Positions 26,146-35,400 are shown, counted from the first letter of the stretch. The stretch: DNA of 64,000 nt from Dyadobacter sp. LHD-138 (GCF_030929615.1 NZ_JAVFVU010000003.1:1-64000), one strand, 5' to 3'. Notes: generated by a model not told the origin, from the sequence alone. Numbers and translations: made by a program.

Positions 26146-26742
26146 TCACAGCCTTTGTGACAGCAGATATTGGGATAAAAGCAGAAATATGTAAATGTCA
26201 TAATCCTGCAATTGGATGCGAAGCGTTTTTAATCCCTGGCTAAGATGATACTCCACGGATCTTGTTGATATTTTCAGCATTTTTGCGACCTCTCCGTTGG
26301 ACTTATGTTGTATCTTACTCAACTCGAAAACAACCCTGGTTTTTGGAGGCAAAAGGTCAATACAGGCTATCAGTAGCTGATTTAGGTCGTTGTATGCCAG
26401 CTCTTCCTCCGTGTCCCAAGCAACTTCCGACATGTTAACGAAGGCAAATTTGTCATAATTCCTCCGGACTATTTCTTTTTTGAAAAAATCCAGGACTTTA
26501 AACTTAACCGCACGATGAAGATAATTCTCTAATTCGCCGATGCACACGGTTCCATGCCGAAGCCATAAATCAAGGAAAATGTCCTGCACGATTTCCTTGG
26601 CCTCATCCGGCACTTTGATTTTGTTCAGCGCGGCCCTGTAAAGCCTATGCCAGTACCGATCATAGATTTGCTCGAATGCATATTCATCTCCCTGTTCTAA
26701 CCTCTCAACTAATAGCTCATTGCTTATAAAAATACTTTGCAT
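26146..26742 (-). CDS. ECF RNA polymerase sigma factor, FecI-type (system 2)
   Basis: The 198-residue protein starts at the ATG at 26742 (MQSIFISNELLVERLEQGDEYAFEQIYDRYW). The 21 upstream residues in frame (SGGKSAGKVSLQNYHHHVKR) are not family-like. Region 2 runs to about residue 95 (ALNKIKVPDEAKEIVQDIFLDLWLRHG), and region 4 covers about 120-175 (LPPKTRVVFELSKIQHKSNGEVAKMLKISTRSVEYHLSQGLKTLRIQL). The spacer and region 4 differ clearly from the other three sigma factors in the window, so cross-recognition is unlikely. The hydrophobic tail (IYIFLLLSQYLLSQRL) is unusual but common among FecI-like sigma factors of Bacteroidota. Confidence 0.92.
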   Translation of the reverse strand: MQSIFISNELLVERLEQGDEYAFEQIYDRYWHRLYRAALNKIKVPDEAKEIVQDIFLDLWLRHGTVCIGELENYLHRAVKFKVLDFFKKEIVRRNYDKFAFVNMSEVAWDTEEELAYNDLNQLLIACIDLLPPKTRVVFELSKIQHKSNGEVAKMLKISTRSVEYHLSQGLKTLRIQLQDYDIYIFLLLSQYLLSQRL

Positions 26743-26902
26743 ACGCTTGACGTGATGATGATAATTTTGCAAACTAACTTTACCCGCAGACTTTCCACCG
26801 GACAAGCACTTTCATATGCCCGTTAAAGAAATAATCTTAGCTAGAAGACGAAGACCAAAATATACTACTCGCTCTAGTCCATCATCGGTACTATTTGATC
26901 TC

Positions 26903-27826
26903 TTACTTCACATATCGTTTTCTGAATAAATTCATCATATACACATTGATATCCCACTGATCGGCAACGGGCCGTTTGGTGTACGGCAGCGTTTGCATAT
27001 AATTGGGCGGACCAAATTCTGTTAAAACAGTAAGTGTTTCACCACTTTTCACCTTATGGCTTACCACGGTATCCCACCAGCCCAGATGCGCCTTTACGGC
27101 CGCTTCCCATTCAGGAGCACGGGGGTCGTTCACCTGAGGCCCTTCTTCATGACCAATCCTGGAATGAATATGTCCCACTCTGCTGAGTGCAAGTTTAATC
27201 GTTTCTTCCTGATCTTGCAAGAGGCTCTCATGAACATTGCACCAATGCGAAATATCCAGCGTCAGTTTGAGTCCGGGATTTTTCTCAATAAAGTTTCGGG
27301 CAATGTGGGCGGCAAAAAGCATACGTCCCCGATGCGTTTCATGATAAATTGGAATACCCGTTCTGGACGAAACTTCAGTTGTGTGGTCAATCAACACCTT
27401 ATTTTGCTCGTAGGTGAAAAAATCCTTTCCGCTATGGCAATTGATAAAAAGCGGCTTTTGTCCAAATTCCGAGGTAGCTGCATTGATGGACTTTTTAAAA
27501 GAATCCCGGTGATCCGCATAATCGACCGAACCCGAACCGCATAAAAAGCCAACTTCAAGTTCGTACTTTTTTAGGGCTGTAAATAATTCAGCCTGTTTTT
27601 CCTTATTTCCTGGCCACCACATTTCCGTCCCGTCATAGCCTTCTTTTTTAATGGCGGCGCAAAACGTGTCGACAGACCCGGAAAACCCCCAGTTCGTCGC
27701 AAAAATTTTGAGTGATCGTTTGTCATTAAAACGAACAGGGGCTGCCTCTTTATCTTCAATTCTTTCAATTCCAGCCAGGATTCCCGCACTTGCAATGCCG
27801 GCTCCCATAAAATTACGACGATTCAT
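26903..27826 (-). CDS. Tat-exported TIM-barrel protein, sugar phosphate isomerase/epimerase-like
   Basis: The 307-residue product begins MNRRNFMGAGIASAGILAG, a twin-arginine-type signal, followed by an AP-endonuclease-2/xylose-isomerase-like TIM barrel. Typical elements are LKIFATNWGFSGSVDTFCAAIKKEGYDGTEMWWPGN, the metal-site strands INCHSGKDFF and IYHETHRGRMLF, LTLDISHWCNVHESLL and VLTEFGPPNYMQ. It may isomerise or epimerise a free sugar in the periplasm. The open frame continues 51 codons upstream into the preceding gene, but the Tat signal fixes the start at 27826, 31 bp after the upstream stop. It is the last gene of the operon beginning at 33642. Confidence 0.82.
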   Translation of the reverse strand: MNRRNFMGAGIASAGILAGIERIEDKEAAPVRFNDKRSLKIFATNWGFSGSVDTFCAAIKKEGYDGTEMWWPGNKEKQAELFTALKKYELEVGFLCGSGSVDYADHRDSFKKSINAATSEFGQKPLFINCHSGKDFFTYEQNKVLIDHTTEVSSRTGIPIYHETHRGRMLFAAHIARNFIEKNPGLKLTLDISHWCNVHESLLQDQEETIKLALSRVGHIHSRIGHEEGPQVNDPRAPEWEAAVKAHLGWWDTVVSHKVKSGETLTVLTEFGPPNYMQTLPYTKRPVADQWDINVYMMNLFRKRYVK

Positions 27827-27857
27827 TTTTAACAATTTAATTGAAACAATAGGCAAC

Positions 27858-29357
27858 TTATTTTGCAACAATTCCTGCCGCCGTCGTATCATCCGACTTG
27901 ATAAATCTGGCCATGGCAGACGCACTAAGGCCATGAACGATTGACAGATTGGGATACTGCTTTGCAACCTGACTGACAACGCTGTCCGTCACACCAGACT
28001 GCCAGACATAAACGGATCTTAAACTTTTCATTCCGGCGATATTTTTCAAGCCGCTGTCCGAGATTTTCGTATCAAACAGATTCACATACTGGAGATAGGA
28101 AAGCGATTTCAAATCTGCAATGCCTGCGTCAGTTACCGCAGTATGTTCGAGGTGCAATTTATTAAGATTTTTCAGTCTGGCTATTTCTTTCAAAGACTGA
28201 TCTGATATTTTTGTTCCACCCAGTTTCAGCCAGGTGATCTGTTCGGACAAAGGTAATAGCAAGCTGATTTGTGCATCACCAAAACCCGGCGCGTTAACGG
28301 CACTGACTTCCAGCAGATTCTGATCTTGTGAAAGTTTATTCACCGTCAAACCCGCTTTCCGCAACGCTTCAATACTCTTTTGGTCCGGCACAGAAACCGC
28401 TAACTTAGCGATCAAAGATTCGGATCTTCCTCCTATCCCGGAGCCCGTACCTTTTGCCGTTGATTTCAAGGACGCAAGTGCCGGTTTAACCTGATCAGAA
28501 ACTTTTAAGTCGGATACTTTCTTGTCAACCGGTGCCCCCTGGTCGATCCACCACGACAAAAGCGTAATCTGCTCACTCGTCAGTTGCGGTTTTCCCTTGG
28601 GAGGCATATGGTCATCATCGTTTTCAGGAAGCAGACACCGTTTGACCAAATCGCTTTCCGTACTTTTACCCGCAACCAAAGCGGGACCGCCCTCCCCTCC
28701 TTTCATCATAAAGGCAAACTCGTCAAGGCGTAAATCCCCTTTTTTCTTACTTTCGTTGTGGCATTGCACACAGCTTTGTTTCATCATGGGTTTTACAATA
28801 TCCTCATAAACAACGGCTTGTTCAATATTTCCGATCGGCTTTATATCCGTTGACAGTACCTCGGCGGGTGGTATTCCGGCCAAATTGCGTAAAGGTCCGG
28901 GCATGTTTTGGGTGAGATATCCCTCTCCATGCGTCAACGAACCTCCGTCATGCCCGGCCGTTAGCGTAAGCAAAGTAGACAGCCCGAATGCCGGTAAATA
29001 AAGCACGGAAATACGGGGCATTTTTTTATTAAACCAGCCGGAACTTACCATCCACGCCACCCATGCAAAAACAGCAACACCCACCCCTTGCCATTTATGA
29101 CTTTCGAGTAATGCTGCATCATAACCACCGCCTAACGAAAGAAAGTAACCGGCCACGCAAGCAACAGAAGCACCGACAGCAGACCAGAATAAAATAAAGT
29201 TAATGACCGATACGCTCACAGGTATTTTACCTGCGCGGCGTCCTATTTCCAATAAAGCGGCTATTAATAAAAAGCCTATTGGCAAATGAACCAGAACAGG
29301 ATGAAACCTGCCAACAAAGAGCGTCCAGCCGGACGATTGCAGAAGAATGTCAAACAT
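27858..29357 (-). CDS. DUF2231 membrane domain fused to PSCyt1 cytochrome domain and leucine-rich repeats
   Basis: The 499-residue inner-membrane protein has three recognisable parts. Residues 1-140 are a DUF2231-like membrane domain with four helices (GRFHPVLVHLPIGFLLIAALLEI, FILFWSAVGASVACVAGYFLSLGGGYD, VFAWVAWMVSSGW). Residues 185-275 are a planctomycete-type cytochrome domain with C196-V-Q-C199-H200 and MPPKGKPQLTSEQITLLSWWIDQGAP. Residues 340-480 are leucine-rich repeats (LKEIARLKNLNKLHLEHTAVTDAGIADLKSL, YLQYVNLFDTKISDSGLKNIAGMKSL). The combination suggests a periplasmic haem protein anchored in the membrane with a protein-binding tail. It starts 16 bp after the DUF1501 gene. Function unknown. 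Confidence 0.85.
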   Translation of the reverse strand: MFDILLQSSGWTLFVGRFHPVLVHLPIGFLLIAALLEIGRRAGKIPVSVSVINFILFWSAVGASVACVAGYFLSLGGGYDAALLESHKWQGVGVAVFAWVAWMVSSGWFNKKMPRISVLYLPAFGLSTLLTLTAGHDGGSLTHGEGYLTQNMPGPLRNLAGIPPAEVLSTDIKPIGNIEQAVVYEDIVKPMMKQSCVQCHNESKKKGDLRLDEFAFMMKGGEGGPALVAGKSTESDLVKRCLLPENDDDHMPPKGKPQLTSEQITLLSWWIDQGAPVDKKVSDLKVSDQVKPALASLKSTAKGTGSGIGGRSESLIAKLAVSVPDQKSIEALRKAGLTVNKLSQDQNLLEVSAVNAPGFGDAQISLLLPLSEQITWLKLGGTKISDQSLKEIARLKNLNKLHLEHTAVTDAGIADLKSLSYLQYVNLFDTKISDSGLKNIAGMKSLRSVYVWQSGVTDSVVSQVAKQYPNLSIVHGLSASAMARFIKSDDTTAAGIVAK

Positions 29358-29373
29358 ATTTTATAAAGATGAA

Positions 29374-30849
29374 TTAGGCTAAAATCTGTTTAATGACCTT
29401 ACCCTCAGTATCGGTGAGCCTAAAATTTCTTCCCTGAAAGGGATATGTAAACTTCTCGTGATCGAAGCCCATTTGATGCAGAATAGTCGCGTGCAGGTCA
29501 TGCACGTGCACACGGTCTTTTACGCCATAATAACCCAGTTCGTCGGTTTCACCATGGGAAATACCATTTTTAACTCCGCCGCCGGCCATCCACATTGTAA
29601 ACGCTTCCAGGTGATGATCGCGTCCCATGTATGGCATTACGAGGCCATTTCTGTTTTCCTGCATGGGTGTCCGGCCAAATTCCGCACCCCAGATCACCAG
29701 TGTGTCTTCCAAAAGTCCCCGCATTTTAAGGTCCTGAATCAAGGCAGCCACGGGTTTGTCGGAAGCCCGACATTTCTGGCGTAAACCGCCTTCGACATTG
29801 TCTTTTTCCGATGTACCATGACCATCCCAGCCCCAGTCAAAAAGCTGCACAAAACGAACGTCATTTTCAACCAGTTTCCGGGCCAGCAGGCAATTCATTG
29901 CAAAGGTCCCTTCACCAGGTTTTACGCCGTACATATCCAGAATAAACTGCGGTTCTTTCGAAACATCCATCACCTCCGGAACGGACATTTGCATCCTGAA
30001 TGCCATTTCATACTGACTTATGCGGGTCAAAATTTCAGGGTCGCGGACGTCCTCGTAGGTTTGTTTGTTGATTTTATTGATGGCTTCAATCGTTTGTTTG
30101 CGAATATCACGGTTCATTCCGTCAGGATCACTCACATACAACACCGGATCCCCGCCTGTCCGGCACTGAACACCCTGATAAACAGACGGTAAAAAACCAC
30201 TTCCGTACACGCTTTTACCCGCATCAGGCTGCTGACCACCGGATGCCAAAACAATAAATCCCGGCAAATTCTGATTTTCAGAACCCAGACCATAAACAGC
30301 CCAAGCACCTAAACTCGGCCGCCCTAAACGCGGGCTTCCCGTATGCATCAATAATTGTGCAGGAGCATGATTAAACTGATCGGTATGAACTGCCTTCAGA
30401 AATGTAATTTCATCGGCTACGGTTTGTAAATGGGGCAAATAATCGGATATCCATGCTCCGGATTGCCCATGCTGTCTAAATTCTCCTTGCGGACCGAGCA
30501 TCTTGGGGACGCCTTGTATAAAAGCAAATTTCTTCCCTTCCAGAAACTCTGCCGGACAATCCTTGCCGTGGTATTTAATCAGTTCCGGCTTATAATCAAA
30601 GAGTTCAAGTTGCGATGGTGCTCCTGCCATATGGATGTAGATGACCCGTTTGGCTTTGGGCGCAAATTGCGGGATACCCGCCTTTAATCCCCCTGCCGCC
30701 ACGCTACTTTCAGCCGCCGAAGTTCCGCAGGACCCCAGCAAAGATCCTAAACCCAAAGCCCCCAGCCCAAAACCGGCTGATTGCAAAAAATGACGCCTGG
30801 TTTGACTGTGCAATTTTGTATGTTGTAATTCCCTGAGCAGCTTTTCCAT
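29374..30849 (-). CDS. DUF1501 protein with Tat lipoprotein-like signal
   Basis: The 491-residue protein has the signal TRRHFLQSAGFGLGALGLGSLLGSC, combining a twin-arginine motif with a lipobox-like cysteine. The body matches DUF1501, a sulfatase/alkaline-phosphatase-fold family: AKRVIYIHMAGAPSQLELFDYKPEL, LAVHTDQFNHAPAQLLMHTG-like segment, PSLGAWAVYGLG, FVQLFDWGWDGHG, VIWGAEFGRTPMQEN and GRDHHLEAFTMWMAGGG. The genes for DUF1549/DUF1553 proteins and DUF1501 proteins are almost always adjacent in Planctomycetes, as they are here with a 33-bp gap. The biochemical role of the pair is not established. A shared function in the periplasm is inferred. Confidence 0.9.
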   Translation of the reverse strand: MEKLLRELQHTKLHSQTRRHFLQSAGFGLGALGLGSLLGSCGTSAAESSVAAGGLKAGIPQFAPKAKRVIYIHMAGAPSQLELFDYKPELIKYHGKDCPAEFLEGKKFAFIQGVPKMLGPQGEFRQHGQSGAWISDYLPHLQTVADEITFLKAVHTDQFNHAPAQLLMHTGSPRLGRPSLGAWAVYGLGSENQNLPGFIVLASGGQQPDAGKSVYGSGFLPSVYQGVQCRTGGDPVLYVSDPDGMNRDIRKQTIEAINKINKQTYEDVRDPEILTRISQYEMAFRMQMSVPEVMDVSKEPQFILDMYGVKPGEGTFAMNCLLARKLVENDVRFVQLFDWGWDGHGTSEKDNVEGGLRQKCRASDKPVAALIQDLKMRGLLEDTLVIWGAEFGRTPMQENRNGLVMPYMGRDHHLEAFTMWMAGGGVKNGISHGETDELGYYGVKDRVHVHDLHATILHQMGFDHEKFTYPFQGRNFRLTDTEGKVIKQILA

Positions 30850-30882
30850 AATGATTTAAAATCCTGCGTATTAACTTTCTTG

Positions 30883-33642
30883 TTATTCCTTGGTTACTAC
30901 ATTGTCGAGATTGAGCATGACATTGGCCGAAACCGTCAGCGCAGCCAGTTCCGGAGATTTTTCTTTGCCATACGGCAGCATGCTATCGGCTTCCACCGGC
31001 TTCTTTTTATAAGCACTCAATGCCTGCCGGTACACATCAACCAAGACGTGTAAGTTCTTCTTCTCAATGTTACGGAAGGTTAGCATCCGATATCCTTCTG
31101 TCAGTTGCTGTTCCGGTGTCTTCCCCCGTTTTTGCATGTTTGCCGCAAGGTTTTCAGCCGCTTCCAGATAAACGGGGTCATTCAGTGTTACCAATGCCTG
31201 AAGAGGCGTGTTGGTAAGTATTCGTCTTGACTGGCAAAACTCCCTGCTTGGTGCATCAAAGGTGACCATCGAAGGATAAGGCGACGTGCGCTTCCAATAC
31301 GTATAAAGTCCTCTGCGGTAACGGTCTTCACCCTCGCTGAGCACCCACTTTTCCCCGCTGTATGGTGACTGCCAGATTTTATCAGGTTGCGCAGGCATTA
31401 CGCCCGGGCCATACATTTTACGCGAAAGTAATCCACTGCATGCCAAAGCCTGATCGCGTACCTGCTCAGCGCTCAGCCTCACCCGGGGTCCTCTGGATAT
31501 CCAGATATTGTAAGGATCCTTTTCCAGTTTTTCATTATCCGTTTTTGAGCTTTGACGGTAGGTCGCCGACATGACAATTCGTTTTAAGAGTTTCTTAACG
31601 CTCCAATGGTCGGTTTCCATAAATTCAACGGCCAGCCAATCCAAAAGCTCCCGATGCGTCGGTTCACTGCCTTGTGAACCAAAATCCTCTACGGTTTCAA
31701 CAATGCCCCGCCCAAAAAGCTGTTCCCAGAAACGGTTGACAATAACCCGCCCGGTTAACGCGTTTTCACGGTTGACAATCCATTTTGCCAGTCCCAAACG
31801 GTCCCGCGAATATTCCTTTGGCATCGCATAAAGCAGTTTGGGAACGTCGGGCTTAACCTCCGCGCCTTTTACCATCCAGTTGCCCCGAACGAAGACATTC
31901 GTCTTTCTGGCGAAATCTCCCCGCCCTTCCCAGAAAACAGGAATGTCTTCAATTCCTTTATTCAGAAGTCCGGAATAATCAGCCACTATCGCAGGATAAT
32001 CACTTTCGTTTTTTCCGGGAATCTCCTTTTGAAACGTCAGCCATTTAATCCGAACCCAGTTTTGCGGCATTTTCGGACTTTCCAGGCTAAAATACAAGTC
32101 CTGTTTACCCGTCACATCCGCTATCGACACCACCATCACGGTATCCCGGCCACCGGTATTCGGAACATTAACCCGGGCAATAATCGCTTTGTCCAGCGTA
32201 TCCCTTTTTATGGTCAAAACCGCCTTATCAATGTCGCTGCCCATAGAAATTAACATACGGTTCATCCCTTGCAGATTTGCCGCCGGAAGCTTTCCTGATG
32301 TTTTATGCTTTAAACCAAGATATTTTCCGTCCAGCAACGTGGCCCCGCCAATAATTTTGAAATCATGCGAATTAATTTTGGGCTCCATCACCCGCATAAA
32401 CTGAGCAAAATTGTTGGTTTGCTTCGGATCGTGTTTAGAAACCCAATCAATGATCCGCGCTACTTTCAGCGAGTCATCACCTTTGTAGAAACGCAGCGTA
32501 GGCGAGTCGTTGGGCACATCTTCATCACGCGTGTTGTTGAAAAATGCCATGTACTTATAATATTCATCGTGCGAGATGGGATCGTAAGGATGGCTGTGGC
32601 ATTGGATGCAGGCAAAGGTGGTCCCCTGCCAAACCTCCCATGTCGTATTGGTACGGTCAATCAGGGCTGCGACCCGGAACTCCTCGTCAGAAGTACCGCC
32701 CTCGTCGTTATTCATGGTATTTCGGTGAAAACCCGTCGCGATCATCTGTTCATCAGCAGGCAAACCATTCTTTTGAGGCATAAGATCCCCCGCCAGCTGT
32801 TCAATGGTAAACAAATCGAACGGTTTATCGGCGTTAAAAGATTTAACGACATAGTCCCGGTAACGCCAGATCCTTCTTCCATTGTCTTTTTCATATCCTT
32901 TGGTATCGGCATAGCGGGCCAGATCGAGCCACATCGACGTCCATCGTTCCCCGAAAGATTGTGATTTCAACAACCTGTCAACCACCTTTTCATAAGCGTT
33001 TGTAGAATTGTCTTTTTCAAAATCCGCTACTTCTTTTTCCGTGGGGGGAAGTCCGGTCAAATCCAGGCTAACCCGTCTGAGCAAGGTTGCCTTGTCGGCC
33101 TCCGAAGAAGGTGAAAGCTCTTTTTCTTTTAATTTTTGCAGCGTAAACTGATCGATCTCATTTTTCGCCCAGTTTCTTCCCTCTCCGTCAAAGAGACCAA
33201 AAAGATTCCAAACATTATGAACAGAAGGGACTTCCGGCTTTTCGATACGTCGGTACGACCAATGTGTTTCCCATTTCGCCCCCTGATCAATCCATTTTGT
33301 TAGTATATCCACTTCATCTTTGCTGAGCGGGTTACCGTTTTTCGGCATTTTTTCATCGGCATCATCTGTCAGAATCCGGCGGATCATTTCACTCGCGTGC
33401 GCATCACCCCGCACAACGGGAAATTTACCGGACTTCCCCGGTTCAAGCATTTCGTGCTCAAACAAAAAGCTGACGTCCCCTGCCTTCTTGACACCACCGT
33501 GGCACCCCATGCAGTTTTTATTCAGAATGGGTTTTACCTCCGTGTTATAGTCCACCTGATGCTCAAACAGACCACCTTTCCACCAGACAACCGAAATCAG
33601 TATCACGAATACGCCCAAACCCAGAAAAACGCTTTTTTTCAT
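30883..33642 (-). CDS. PSCyt1 - DUF1549 (PSCyt2) - DUF1553 (PSD1) protein
   Basis: This 919-residue exported protein has a membrane anchor at 4-20 and a planctomycete cytochrome domain at about 35-120 (C44-M-G-C47-H48; LSKDEVDILTKWIDQGAKW). A DUF1549 domain follows at about 160-375 (ATLLRRVSLDLTGLPPTEKEV, WLDLARYADTKGYEKD, a second haem motif C345-I-Q-C348-H349 followed by SHPYDPISHDEYYKYMAFFNN) and a DUF1553 domain at about 625-900 (RLGLAKWIVNRENALTGRVIVNRFWEQLFGRGIVETVEDFGSQGSEPTHRELLDWLA, FDAPSREFCQSRRILTNTPLQALVTLNDP). It is the first gene of the minus-strand operon ending at 26903. It is probably a periplasmic di-haem redox protein. Its substrate is unknown. Confidence 0.92.
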   Translation of the reverse strand: MKKSVFLGLGVFVILISVVWWKGGLFEHQVDYNTEVKPILNKNCMGCHGGVKKAGDVSFLFEHEMLEPGKSGKFPVVRGDAHASEMIRRILTDDADEKMPKNGNPLSKDEVDILTKWIDQGAKWETHWSYRRIEKPEVPSVHNVWNLFGLFDGEGRNWAKNEIDQFTLQKLKEKELSPSSEADKATLLRRVSLDLTGLPPTEKEVADFEKDNSTNAYEKVVDRLLKSQSFGERWTSMWLDLARYADTKGYEKDNGRRIWRYRDYVVKSFNADKPFDLFTIEQLAGDLMPQKNGLPADEQMIATGFHRNTMNNDEGGTSDEEFRVAALIDRTNTTWEVWQGTTFACIQCHSHPYDPISHDEYYKYMAFFNNTRDEDVPNDSPTLRFYKGDDSLKVARIIDWVSKHDPKQTNNFAQFMRVMEPKINSHDFKIIGGATLLDGKYLGLKHKTSGKLPAANLQGMNRMLISMGSDIDKAVLTIKRDTLDKAIIARVNVPNTGGRDTVMVVSIADVTGKQDLYFSLESPKMPQNWVRIKWLTFQKEIPGKNESDYPAIVADYSGLLNKGIEDIPVFWEGRGDFARKTNVFVRGNWMVKGAEVKPDVPKLLYAMPKEYSRDRLGLAKWIVNRENALTGRVIVNRFWEQLFGRGIVETVEDFGSQGSEPTHRELLDWLAVEFMETDHWSVKKLLKRIVMSATYRQSSKTDNEKLEKDPYNIWISRGPRVRLSAEQVRDQALACSGLLSRKMYGPGVMPAQPDKIWQSPYSGEKWVLSEGEDRYRRGLYTYWKRTSPYPSMVTFDAPSREFCQSRRILTNTPLQALVTLNDPVYLEAAENLAANMQKRGKTPEQQLTEGYRMLTFRNIEKKNLHVLVDVYRQALSAYKKKPVEADSMLPYGKEKSPELAALTVSANVMLNLDNVVTKE

Positions 33643-33734
33643 TTAAACTATTCTATTTATTTTAACTATTTACAGAATCATCCATGCTACCGGCCATCAC
33701 ATCGGGTCGGTAAACCAATATCAAACGATTCGAC

Positions 33735-33778
33735 TTTGCATATTTTATGCAAAAATATTATCATTTAATCCTACAAAA
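33735..33778 (-). promoter_or_regulatory. Candidate promoter and 19-bp palindrome upstream of the PVC-type operon
   Basis: On the minus strand TATTTTTG (33750-33757) matches the TAnnTTTG -7 element, and a TTTTG (33774-33778) lies 16 bp upstream, slightly short for the -33 TTG. A perfect palindrome, TTTGCATA-TTT-TATGCAAA (33735-33753), overlaps the downstream edge of the -7 element, an ideal place for a repressor. The operon start codon is at 33642, giving a leader of about 100 nt. Confidence 0.4.
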
Positions 33779-33852
33779 TGATTTTCGATTGGCATTTTAT
33801 AATACAATGTTTGCAAAACCAATATGAATTACAGCCACCAGGCGCGATCAGT

Positions 33853-33873
33853 CAATAACCTGATTGGTTATTG
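33853..33873 (-). terminator. Hairpin overlapping the stop of the glycosidase-like gene
   Basis: CAATAACC (33853-33860) and GGTTATTG (33866-33873) form a perfect 8-bp stem that spans the minus-strand stop codon at 33868-33870. It is AT-rich and lacks a T-run, so it is only a weak terminator candidate. Confidence 0.35.
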
Positions 33874-35172
33874 GTTCAATTTCGCCCAAGTGCGCAGCAT
33901 CGTAATCGCATCCAATAACACGCCCGCCTCACCGCGGAACTCGCCTGATCCCTTAGGGGCTCCGGTTCTGATATCGTACCACTCATAGAATCCTTTGTTT
34001 TTAAGTACTCTGTCGATCATCGGATTTAGGTCGGCATAGGCTTCCTGGACGAGATTATACTTGATCAGCCCCTGCACAAATCGTCCGCCAAACCAGGTCC
34101 AGTCACCTGCGTTCTGGTAAACATAGGGCGCCATATTGGGAAATTCCTTCAAGGGATATGGCGGATAAACCGTCACGCCGACGGTTGCGTATTTTTCTTT
34201 CGCAGCCATGGCCAGTAATTGCTGATTGATCTGTTTGATTTCCGCAACTGTGTTCAACCCGGCCAGTACCGCACAGGCGCTGCCGCCCGAATACAGCAGC
34301 TCATCTTCCTTAAAATCAGCAGAAAATGGACTTCCGTTAAGATAAAGGTGCGGAATATACTTTTGCTGCCCTGCACGCCACAAATGAGTACGGGTATTTT
34401 TTTTCAGCTCGCCCGCGATTTTCACCCAGTTCTTCTCCGGCTTATAATTTTTAGGCGCCAGACGGACAAAATCATTGATCGCCATGTAAAACATCGCATT
34501 GTCATATACGTCGATCGCCCATTTTGTTTCCTTATTGATCTCCACCCCGATACTGCTTGTATCCGGCTGCACATCCCCCCAGTCGACCGTAGTCGCACCG
34601 ATAACCAGTCCATGTTTGGGCGACCAGCGTTTTGTTAAAATAAAATTCATAGCCATTTCCATTCTTTTCAGGACCGAAATGCCGTCCACAGTCTCGTTGA
34701 GAATAGAGGTGTCGGACGTATAGTCGATATATTTTCCAATGGCCTGAATCAGGGAAGATTCCTGATCGGTCTCGACAGTATTTTTGTGCGCCGCATAACC
34801 AGGCATGAGTTTGGAATAGATAAACCGGTCGGGCATATAGCTCTTATCAGCCTTCTCGTCGGGAATATACCCATCCACAATGTTCCCGTCCTTCCCCTGA
34901 AACCGGAAAAATGCCAGTAACAAGTCTTTTACCTTTTCTTTCTTATGAATTTTCAACGAACCGTTGATAAAGGTATTAAAGTCCCGTATCCAGACCTCGC
35001 CATAGGAGGTACCTGCAGTGAAACCACTGAGTAAATTTAGCGCGCGGTTCTGAACAGTATCCAGCCGACTGTCCCGTAAAATTTTAGAAGCCAACGCTTT
35101 ATCCGTATTTTTCTGAGCGTTTGCAGCAACCGATATGCACAACAAAAGCCCTATAAACCCGATTTTCTTCAT
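33868..35172 (-). CDS. Exported six-hairpin (alpha/alpha)6 glycosidase-like protein
   Basis: The 434-residue protein starts at the ATG at 35172 with a clean signal peptide (MKKIGFIGLLLCISVAANAQ). The rest looks like an (alpha/alpha)6-barrel of the amylo-1,6-glucosidase/trehalase-like superfamily: GFTAGTSYGEVWIRDFNTFINGSL, FRFQGKDGNIVDGYIPDE, NTVETDQESSLIQAIGKYIDYTSDTSIL, LTKRWSPKHGLVIGATTVDWGDVQP, WAIDVYDNAMFYMAINDFVRLA and YVYQNAGDWTWFGGRFVQGLI. Likely acids are in the WIRDFN, DWGD and ETDQES stretches, but I cannot fix the catalytic pair or the GH family. It stands alone on the minus strand and is separated from the PVC operon by a promoter region. Confidence 0.72.
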   Translation of the reverse strand: MKKIGFIGLLLCISVAANAQKNTDKALASKILRDSRLDTVQNRALNLLSGFTAGTSYGEVWIRDFNTFINGSLKIHKKEKVKDLLLAFFRFQGKDGNIVDGYIPDEKADKSYMPDRFIYSKLMPGYAAHKNTVETDQESSLIQAIGKYIDYTSDTSILNETVDGISVLKRMEMAMNFILTKRWSPKHGLVIGATTVDWGDVQPDTSSIGVEINKETKWAIDVYDNAMFYMAINDFVRLAPKNYKPEKNWVKIAGELKKNTRTHLWRAGQQKYIPHLYLNGSPFSADFKEDELLYSGGSACAVLAGLNTVAEIKQINQQLLAMAAKEKYATVGVTVYPPYPLKEFPNMAPYVYQNAGDWTWFGGRFVQGLIKYNLVQEAYADLNPMIDRVLKNKGFYEWYDIRTGAPKGSGEFRGEAGVLLDAITMLRTWAKLNQ

Positions 35173-35384
35173 TGTAACTATTAAAAAATTAAAAATTAAA
35201 CTCACTATAACTTCATGCGGCATTTTCACACACACGATAAATAAAGCCTGTTTCGGGGCGAACGATTTTCCGGTAGAATGATCCGAATCCGTTTACAGAT
35301 ACTTCCACTCACTTTCATCATAAGGCATTTATTTGTAAAAATTATACGCCACCATAAAGCCTCCTTCTTTGTGATTTTTATGTT

Positions 35385-35400
35385 CAAATGTATGTACATA
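35385..35400 (-). promoter_or_regulatory. Candidate -7 element and small palindrome upstream of the glycosidase-like gene
   Basis: On the minus strand TACATTTG (35385-35392) fits TAnnTTTG. The overlapping TATGTACATA (35391-35400) is a perfect 10-bp palindrome. No TTG is visible at -33. The start codon is at 35172, so the leader would be about 205 nt. Confidence 0.25.

Noticed and set aside
32365..32964. Long plus-strand frame of 199 codons within the DUF1549/DUF1553 gene
   Set aside because: It lies fully antisense to a strongly supported gene and its translation shows no domain or signal.
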